64,000 nt of DNA from Nematostella vectensis (taxonomy: Eukaryota > Cnidaria > Anthozoa > Actiniaria > Edwardsiidae), in the NCBI RefSeq assembly GCF_932526225.1, contig NC_064038.1, forward strand, positions 12,213,070-12,277,069. The letters run 5' to 3'. Under the pieces are notes generated by a model that worked only from the letters and a program-made list of their open reading frames with translations, searched no databases and was not told the DNA's origin. Below are positions 56,601 to 64,000 of the stretch, one piece after another. The position numbers were made by a program, and so were the translations under genes. The stretch's first letter is position 1, and the number at the start of each line of letters is the position of its first letter.

Positions 56601-59600
56601 GACAAATGGCAATTTTACGACCGAAAGGACCCATGGATCCCAAAATATTTGTTCAAACTTCAGAAAAATATAAATTAAACATACGGCCATTCATTTAACC
56701 CTATTTAGACCGGGGGGGGGGGGGGGGGGGGGGGTGGGCTTTTGAGGCTTAATGAAAATTAGGCAAAACGCTTCAAGTCGTTAAGATCAACTATTAATAC
56801 GACGTGCTCAACGTGAATCCATGTCATATAAACGTTTTATACCAAATTTTGAAAAAAAAAAACAATAAAAATTTACATCTCTATTTTAGGGGTGAGAGGG
56901 TGGTGTTTTTTGTCAATGTTTTACCTTCTCGAAATAGTGCTTGTCAAAATAGCAAAAACAAAATTCATATCCACCTGAGATCATTAATATAACTTGAAAC
57001 AAAGATTACCTATTGTCAAAAAGCTTTAGATTTTGCCACCCAGTTTTTATTGATTAAAATAAATAATTTTCATTAAATCCAAGATGGCGGTTCCAAGATG
57101 GCGGATGCTGATGTCACATAATTAACTAAAAAAATCGTAAAAAATTTAAACTAATATCTAAGTTTGGCAAAATGCTTTTTATATTCCTCCATTGTAAATA
57201 GAAAGCAGAAAAAAAACATTTTTGGAAAAGATATTTAAATTATTACTTTAATTAAGAGTTCATTCGCAAACTTATGTTATATTAAAGGTACCATGCCAAT
57301 CAATGACGTCACGGATGTCATATATTGTTGTCATAGAAACAGTATTACTAATAATATATGTCAACTGCAAGATAATAAGATTATCGAAAAAAGACATACA
57401 GAAATACATATCTAAAAAAACAGAAATATTGGCCGTTTCTGCTCACCTAAGTGACGTCATAAAGACATTTTTTTTACAAACTGATGATGATACATGATTA
57501 TGATTACATAATGACGTCATATTGTGTTGCTATGGCAACACCGTATGAACCATAGGAACCGTATATATTATGGTATATTGGATAATATGAATATAAATTT
57601 GCGATTCTCCTGTTTTCTTGAAATTCTTCTTCTTGCCGACATAGAAGCTTTCATTTCAGAATTTCCTTTTTTTAGTGTGCGGTGGCTAATAAATTCTAAG
57701 ACAATATCTTGTCCATTTCAGATTGACCTGACTCCCGTGTCACGCGAAGAGGGCGTGAACGGCTCTGTGCATTCTCTGCGACTGGATGTACGGGAACCAC
57801 GGATTCGGCGCGTACGCTCATTTGGCCGTATTGTCACACACCCAGTTAACGAGGAGCTGGAACGGAAGTTAATAAAACCGTTTTACTTCCGGCAGTACGA
57901 CCACGGCTCTGTAGTTGACGCAATTTTTCCGAAAGACGACGATCCGCAAGCACTTGGACTAAAGAAAGGTAAAGGGAATGGTGTCTAAGGTGCGGCTTCA
58001 CTAACAAATAAGACACAATTTTAGATCTTTATAAAAACCTGTTATTTTAATTTAATAATACTGATACTATTGCAGTACACATGATCAACGGAAAATTCAA
58101 AAGTACTGCAAACATTGGCCAACTTTTACGGGACTTTTCTGCATGATTACAGGTATAGCAGGCTCCTTCCAAGTCGACCTGAAGAGTGTTTCCATCCCAC
58201 AATCCCGAGTCCAGGAGCACGACGATTCCGGTGTTTACCATGCAACTTACACAACTCTCTCAGCCAATGATACTGACGCCACTCTCAAGAGGGAGTGGAG
58301 TAACCATGACTACGTGCAGTTTGCAGACGGCACTCCAGTCAGCGGTGAGCACAAAGTGCAGTTCCGGCACGAGGGAATCGTACACGTGCAGGATGGTCGG
58401 ATCAAAAAGGTAATAGCTGACTGTGATATTCATTTCCTTGCAACCACACTTTTAGTTACCCAAGGCGCAGTGTTTGATGCTTTGCAAAGTGTCGACACAA
58501 ATTATTTTTTGAACTTTAACATATGTTCTTCACAGTGCTCTAACGTGTCACACTTGCTATTTTACTAGATAAATAATTCATTGACATTTCAAAGTTGTTT
58601 GATGCAGCTTGTTGTTCAGAAATGTGGCGAAAGGTAATCATTTAAATAGCGTTTTGGAATCCTCTGCCGCCCAAGAAAGTTACCGTTTGCACCATCTTAT
58701 AGAACGATTGGTCTTATGTGTGTTGTTTTACCGAACTACATACTCGCTATATGGCTACTATTACAGTATTTGTGATTTTCCTTTTAACGTCAGGTCCACC
58801 GTACACATAAGGGCGTAGTGAGACCGGCCAAAGGTAACCCACGAGTGGATAACATCGACTCATACCAGCACCAGGACATCGAGATGTCTACCAGCGGATA
58901 CAGCAAGCTAACCCTTGTATCCTGCAAGAAGAAGAAAAACAAACACCGTGCAAGGCGAGCAGCGGAACGCCACCGATGCGACATGCGCGGATTGCACCGC
59001 GATAACCTGGTATTTGCCGATGTCCACAAAGTCAAAACAGATACTGTTGGTGGAGAGAAGATCAAGTTCAGGCCGTTCTATGAGCTTATACGCTGCTTCT
59101 CCGACAAATCTGTAGAAGATAGAGAAGTCGGTTTGTGCGCAAGAGAGATCCATAAGCTTGTCAAGTACGACGATAAAGCGTTCCAAAAGATCAGAAGACT
59201 TGTTCTGGAACGGGAGCACCAGAATACAACAACATGGGCTGTGTTAACGAGTGCTCTTGCAGCGCATGGCAAACTGGAGGCGCAAGAGACGCTTGCGCAT
59301 GCTCTGATGTCTAACTATCCAAGGCCGTTGACTGACGAGGAGTACGAGGCGTTACTTGAGGGAATATTCTTTCTCCCGCAAGGGCCTCTGCACAAGACCT
59401 TGTTCGATGCGCTTCTCAAAGATGCCGCACGCGACGATAACCCTCATGAGCACGCAGCTATGCCTATGTTAGTACTAGCGGGACTTGTGAAGCGCGCGCA
59501 TAACTCAGGGTACAATACGACGCTTTCAGATAACGTGGCTGAGCTCATACATAACAGCTATCAAAACAAGACCACCGTTCATCACCCCGATAGCCCAGAG

Positions 59601-62600
59601 CATGAGCACTGTTTGCGGAGGCATATCTGGGCGTTTGGGAACTTGGGACATCTCTCTGGACTTGACGTTATCTTACGTCATATTAATCACGATAGCTCGG
59701 GCATTCGATCAGCGGTAGTTTCCGCCATGCGCAAGCTTCCAGAAAAACACACAGATGAGCACCTCTTTAGCACTCTGTTCTCAGACGAGCACACTGACGT
59801 CAAGGCAGCAGTTTTTGAAGTTTTTGTAGAACGTCACCAGAACTTGTCCTCACGATTACTGAAAGGTATCGAACATGCGCTATGGCACGCCAACGAAGAC
59901 GATTCGCTGGACTCTATTGTGAACGAGTTCCTTGAAAATCATGGCGACCACCCACATGCAAAGCATATGCGACGTAGACGAAGTCTAATTAGAAGACAAA
60001 AACGAGCGCTATTCCCCGCACTTCGCCCACGGGAGTTCAGACTCGGGCCGCGCAAACGCTGGGTACAGACCTTTGGAGGAAAGTGGCTTGGCGCAGAATC
60101 ACAGATACAGTTTCTGAATCAAGTCTACCTTAGTATTGGAATCTTTGGGGGAAGGTTTGAGGTGAACATTGATAACTATGCCAAGATCACTGCTCACATT
60201 TTAAAGTTCAGCTTCGACGTCGTTAAAGGTAAAGCGGCTTTCAAAGCGTCAGCGAGCTTCAAGAATGATATTCCCAAAGACCTGATACACGCAATTGCTG
60301 ATGCCGGAGATGATATTCTGGCAGGTGTCGACAGCATCACCAGTATAATAATCAAATACGTACAGAAATTCCAGTTCAAGATCAAGGGCTATGTGCCTTT
60401 GTACATTGACAAGTTCGTGGACTTCGTAAACAAGCTAATCAAGTTCGTTGAGAATCTAGTGAAACCTCTACGCCCTATAAACTTGATAAACAAGATCCTA
60501 AAGTTTGCTAAAGACATTGTCAATAGGCTGAAAAACTGGAAATGGCTGCTTGGGAAAATCAAGAAGATTCAAATCTCCCTTTCAAAGCTGACAATTGTGG
60601 ATGAGATATTTAGGAAGGTTTTGGGAGCGCTTGACAGGATTTTAGATATCGTCAACCGGATAAGTGTTCACCTTCCACACAATCTCCCGCCAAATTTCCA
60701 AATCAAAGATCTGCTGCGATGGCTGAAGTCGGTCTCTGTCAGCCTACAAGATAGCAAAATCGCCGATTACTTCAAATCCCTTGGTTTCTCGGTTCCAGGT
60801 GGCTTCCGGATTCAGCTGCCGTTCCGTTTCGCCATTCGATTCTCATTTGCTATTGATAAGTTTACGTCGATCTGTATCAGGATTGTCAACTTTGGGAATA
60901 ATTTCTTGGATATGTCATCTATCTTTGATGCACTGAGAAACATTCGATTCCCACGTTTAAGCTTACCTGAGCTTGAAGGCCGCTTTCCTAAAAGTTCTCC
61001 TGGTAGATTCAATTTTGGACTTAGCTTTGACTGGCGCATTAACCTGAAGTTCAAACTCAACCTGAAGTCTCCTGGCTTCCTTAAATTTCTTAACGTTATG
61101 GGAAAGCTTGTCGACTTTTTCAAGCAATTCAAATTGCCCTCCTTCGATTTGGAAAAGTTTTTTGAGAAAATTATGCCAGGAAAAGAGCTTGATCTAAAGA
61201 AGATATTCCAAGAACTATTCGGGGGCAGTAACAGTACCGCGATCGGGCGCAACCCTGCCGATATTTTACAGGATTTCATTGAAAAAATACTTGATCTATT
61301 CGACTCTAGGCTGCCAAACATCACTGCGATTAGTGACATCACTGACTTCTTCAAAGAGCTTGGGCCAGCCACTAAGGAATTTGCAGAGGAAAGCGTAAAA
61401 AAAGTATGTGCTGTTTACAAGTTTGCCTTAAACAGCTCCAGTGACTTCAAAGACTTTGGAGAAAACATGGAAAGTCAAAGCATTGCTATCATGAAGACTG
61501 TAAAAGGGGATGTACAAAATGCACTTGATGAAATTATGAACTTTACCATCACGGTTGATTCACTGATTGATGAAATAGAGAAGAATTTTACTGTTGCTAC
61601 TAGAGGATTTGTATCTGATTCGCTTGGTGACCTCAGTCGAAGTTTGAAGGCGATACAAGACCTTGCTGACGATGTCGTGGACTTTGCAAATGGCACTGCT
61701 TCCAAAGTGTCTGGTGTTTGCGACAGAACCGCTGACTTCTCCGCTGATATCATTGACGAAGTTCAGAACATTTCGAAAGTTGCACTCGGTGAACTTGGAC
61801 AGTTCATTGGTCCAGTGGCAGTTAAAGTAAAGAAATTCGGTCAGGAGCTTAAGGTAGCTATAGATAAAGTGGAGAAATGGTACACTGATACCCTCTCGAG
61901 GCGAGTTGGGAAGCTTTCTAAAATATCTCGCATTATTGCTGACCTGATGTCGATATTGAATACGGAGAAAGGCTTTCTTGGAGATGTGAAAAAGGTCGCG
62001 GTTAAAGTGAATGACATACTTTTGAACTTAGATAATATCCCACAACACGCCAATCGCGCACGCAAAACGGCAGATGATATCATTAACTTTGCGGACCGTG
62101 CACAGAACTTCAAGAATGAGATAAAGAAACTCTATATACGCAAACAGTTTGGCATCGACTACGACACGCGTGTGCGCCAGCTCTGTAACGAATTCAAGAT
62201 CTTGGCTAGTGATACTCTTGATAAGATTGGAGGATACGACATCGCGGAAGAAGTCAACGGTTTCTTTACTAAAGAAGCAGATAAACTGATCAACAAAGCA
62301 GTTTCAAAATTCCGTCAAATCAAAGAACCGATCACTGAAGTTCAAGAGGAGTTGCGAGATATCTCTACAATGGTTGATACCGTGATGGACGTCCTTATAA
62401 ACCTTAAGCCATTCAGTAACAATCTCTCGCCTATTCTAGCCACCATCAAGAACCTACCAGACTGTGGTGAAGCCAAGAAAATATTCTTAGAAAGTGTGAA
62501 ACCTTGTGTCAAAAAGGCGGGCGTTGTTGGTAAATATGCTATTGCACAGTACAAAGACATGCGCAAAGAGATCAAAGTCTTGTTTGATATGATCCCTGAA

Positions 62601-64000
62601 ACCTGGAAGAGCTTGAAGATTCAAAAGTGTATCAAAGGTGCTGCGTGTATCCCAAAGGCTTTCATTGACCAAGTAAATGTTATCAAGGATAAAGTAGAAG
62701 TCTTGAAAGAAAAGTTCCAGGAAGCGAGTGGATACACCGATATGTTAGCAACATGCAAAGCAGGAGCTGATAATATTACCGCTGTAGTGGATACGGTAAA
62801 GAATTTGACGCAACAGATTAAGGACTTTGATATCCGAGATGACATCAAGAAGGTTAAGGATGTTTTGCGAAAGGTGACGGGGCGGGAAGTGGAAGAAGTG
62901 GATATACCAACAACCCTACCGACAGCTCCAACATTGCCGGGAATACCAACAGTACCAACCGGACTCCCTTTTACTCCTCCTTTCAACAAGGAGAAAAACA
63001 AGCTTAAGCGCATCATAGATATAATAAAAAGAGCCAAGGAGACGAAGAAAAAGATGGAAGAAATACTGGAGAATACTTTTAAAGCCATGCGAACTGTTTA
63101 CGATGATGCGATCTTGCAACACACGAAGTCTATTCAGGAAGTGCGTAGAAAGCTCCAGTTGTCTTATGACTTGTGGAAGAAAACAAAAGATATTAACACC
63201 GTTATCCAGGCTCTGAACACTGTTGTGAAAGGAGCGTCTAGCTATGCGGAAAACATACAAGATGTGACTTCAAAGATCAATAGCCCGATTGTTGACCTTC
63301 TTACGGAAACTGGAGAGCTAAGTAACATAATCGAACCACATATGACAAAGTACGTAGGTAAGGTGACAGACGTAAAAAACAAGGTAGATGACTTCCTCAA
63401 TAAAGTAACAAGTTTCCTGAACAAGATACAGCTTCGACAGAAAGGTCTCAATATGAATGAGTATAAACCTTGGAGCCATTACCCGTACTGTTCCGAGGCT
63501 GTCTGCCTAAGACCTTTGAGGCGTTCCTCCAAGTTGTACCTTGATACCATCTTTACATGGAAGTACCCACACCTTGATGATCTGTCTTCTGTTAGAGATA
63601 CAGGAAAGTGGCTAATACCAGGACTCTTTGACGATTATAAAGTCGAGGGCATCGCACAGATTTCGGATTCCGAGATGCTTCTTGGAATGTATGGAGTCTC
63701 TGCTAACGAAGGCCGAGCTTCCCTCCTAGTCGTCACCGACACAGGAAGACAGACTGTCAAAAAGATTATCCAGCTTGGAAGTCAAGGATCACCATTTACT
63801 GCCAAAATCAGCGGAGTCGCTATCGCGAGAGAGTTTGTGTGGATCAGTGACAAAAATAGCCGGACAGTGTATCGAGTCAGTAGTGGTGTCCTAGGAGGGT
63901 CGTCGGGACCGATATGGGCAGGTGTGTCTAGTGGGAAAACTGTAGAAGGTACAGCATCCTCGGTATCTTATGATGAGCCTACTAACATGCTTTGGGTGAC
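50429..64000 (+). CDS. Large lipid-transfer-protein-like (vitellogenin/apolipophorin N-domain) secreted protein, 3' end beyond window
   Basis: Exons 50429-50641, 57722-57968, 58153-58409 and 58794 to the window end join in phase (0, 1, 0) into at least 1,974 residues. Signal peptide MPWFCTILALVFFLQTTTRY. Residues about 40-600 read as the vitellogenin N-terminal lipid-transfer module: FEFDTPCTYTYQVAVYTARG, DHGSVVDAIFPKDDDPQALG, LKKGIAGSFQVDL, then alpha-helical repeats (SALAAHGKLEAQETLAHALM, LRRHIWAFGNLGH, SGIRSAVVSAMRKLP). Residues 632-643 hold paired basic sites (RRRRS, RRQKR), likely furin cleavage as in insect apolipophorin precursors. Beyond lie long amphipathic strands and helices, coiled coils, a Pro/Thr linker near residue 1611 and a propeller-like segment from about 1800. 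I see no von Willebrand D domain in the window. Likely secreted and lipid-binding; the C-terminal architecture is unfamiliar. Confidence 0.85.
51876..52075. other. Assembly gap (200 N)
   Basis: Run of unknown bases inside intron 1. The true length is unknown. Confidence 1.
53915..54078. repeat. 32-bp palindromic tandem repeat, about 5 copies
   Basis: Unit TTACACTTTATAATTACT plus AATAAGTGTAATAT. TTACACTT and AAGTGTAA are inverted within each unit, so every copy can form a hairpin and the array a series of cruciforms. Confidence 0.93.
56697..57490. mobile_element. Second copy of the TTAA piggyBac-like MITE, inverted and truncated
   Basis: Starts TTAACCCTATTTAGACCGGG and follows the reverse complement of the 42341-43438 element (AGGCAAAACGCTTCAAGTCG, CAACTATTAATACGACGTGC, CATGCCAATCAATGACGTCA) until about 57490, where similarity stops before the other TTAA end. 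Sits in intron 1 of the lipid-transfer-like gene, in the opposite orientation to the first copy. Holds a G-run of variable length at 56710. Confidence 0.8.
57722..58409 (+). CDS. Exons 2 and 3 of the lipid-transfer-like gene
   Basis: 57722-57968 (acceptor CCATTTCAG, donor AAGAAAG before GTAAAG, phase 1) and 58153-58409 (acceptor GATTACAG, donor AAAAAG before GTAATA, phase 0). Together they give IKPFYFRQYDHGSVVDAIFP, LGLKKG and IAGSFQVDL, the conserved beta-sheet part of large lipid-transfer proteins, where an IF.P...P.. and I.RGI..LFQ pattern is normal. Confidence 0.88.
58794..64000 (+). CDS. Exon 4 of the lipid-transfer-like gene, open to the window edge
   Basis: Acceptor TTTTAACGTCAG, then 5,207 bp without a stop in frame. 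Contents in order: end of the beta-sheet and the alpha-helical domain (to about 59940), basic sites (59970-60005), beta-rich amphipathic part (60010-60500), long alternating lipophilic helices and strands (60500-61370), coiled-coil-like helices (61380-62880), Pro/Thr linker (TTLPTAPTLPGIPTVPTGLP, about 62915), more helices (62980-63460), then YKPWSHYPYCSEAVCLRPLR and a repeat-like beta region (WLIPGLFDDYKVEGIAQISD, GVAIAREFVWISDKNSRTVY) resembling NHL-type propeller blades. Minus-strand frames over this exon are shadows. Confidence 0.88.

Larger units (their letters stand above)
50642..56690. other. Intron 1 of the lipid-transfer-like gene (first 6 kb)
   Basis: AT-rich. Includes the N gap, a motif block at 53136-53430 and a palindromic tandem repeat at 53915. 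Open frames here (for example 56373-56678) lack recognisable domains or splice context. No exon detected, though one could hide in the gap. Confidence 0.5.

Noticed and set aside
56373-56678. 101-codon plus-strand frame in intron 1 of the lipid-transfer-like gene
   Set aside because: No recognisable domain, and the exon 1 to exon 2 junction is already in phase without it.
60812-63451. Several minus-strand frames of 60-186 codons
   Set aside because: Shadows of exon 4 of the lipid-transfer-like gene; composition (Ser/Leu/Phe rich) follows from the Lys/Glu/Asp-rich sense strand.
1-64000. CRISPR arrays, operons or bacterial defence systems
   Set aside because: Introns, LINEs, a Penelope-like element and metazoan domains show nuclear animal DNA; the direct repeats seen are contiguous minisatellites without spacers.

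Overview
This is metazoan genomic DNA. The best fit is an anthozoan cnidarian, probably a sea anemone close to Nematostella vectensis. That is inferred from the retroelement mix (CR1/L2-type LINEs, a Penelope-like element), the intron-rich secreted multidomain genes and the long Ig/fibronectin-like repeat protein; no database comparison was possible. A 200-base run of N at 51876-52075 marks a scaffold gap. There is nothing prokaryotic here: coding sequence is broken by GT-AG introns and much of the window is repeats.

Layout. 1-5 kb: a broken LINE (+), an (ATCC)n microsatellite, a broken minus-strand multi-copy gene of unknown function, then a 1.3-kb low-complexity minisatellite. 5-9 kb: a plus-strand receptor-like gene with six 24-residue leucine-rich-repeat units on phase-2 exons, a remnant of GPCR helix 7 (NPxxY) with helices 1-6 absent, and a C-terminal protein-kinase-like domain lacking the catalytic aspartates. 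9.6-13.4 kb: a LINE tail and two minisatellites. 13.7-16.2 kb: an almost intact minus-strand Penelope-like element (RT plus GIY-YIG) with a 15-bp target-site duplication, one in-frame TGA and a hammerhead ribozyme downstream of its ORF. 16.4-19.8 kb: a broken CR1 LINE inserted in a 111-bp tandem repeat. 20.4-27.3 kb: a decayed, internally inverted copy of the 5' half of the next gene.

30.4-49.8 kb holds a large minus-strand gene. Eleven exons can be joined with correct splice sites and phases into a 2,726-residue secreted protein: signal peptide, Arg-rich stretch, thrombospondin type-1 domain, EGF domains, four cysteine-rich modules and about 20 repeats of ~100 residues, 16 of them in one 5-kb exon. 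Its first exon exists in three neighbouring versions (45.6, 47.4 and 49.8 kb), suggesting alternative promoters or exon turnover.

50.4-64.0 kb holds a plus-strand gene transcribed away from it. It encodes a signal peptide and a vitellogenin/apolipoprotein-type lipid-transfer N-terminal module, then paired furin-type sites, a very long amphipathic/coiled-coil region, a Pro/Thr linker and the start of a beta-propeller-like domain running off the window. Its reading frame is open from 58794 to the window edge. The two genes are head to head; a palindromic CRE (TGACGTCA) lies 92 bp before the second gene's ATG. Two copies of a TTAA-flanked piggyBac-like MITE sit at 42.3-43.4 and 56.7-57.5 kb.
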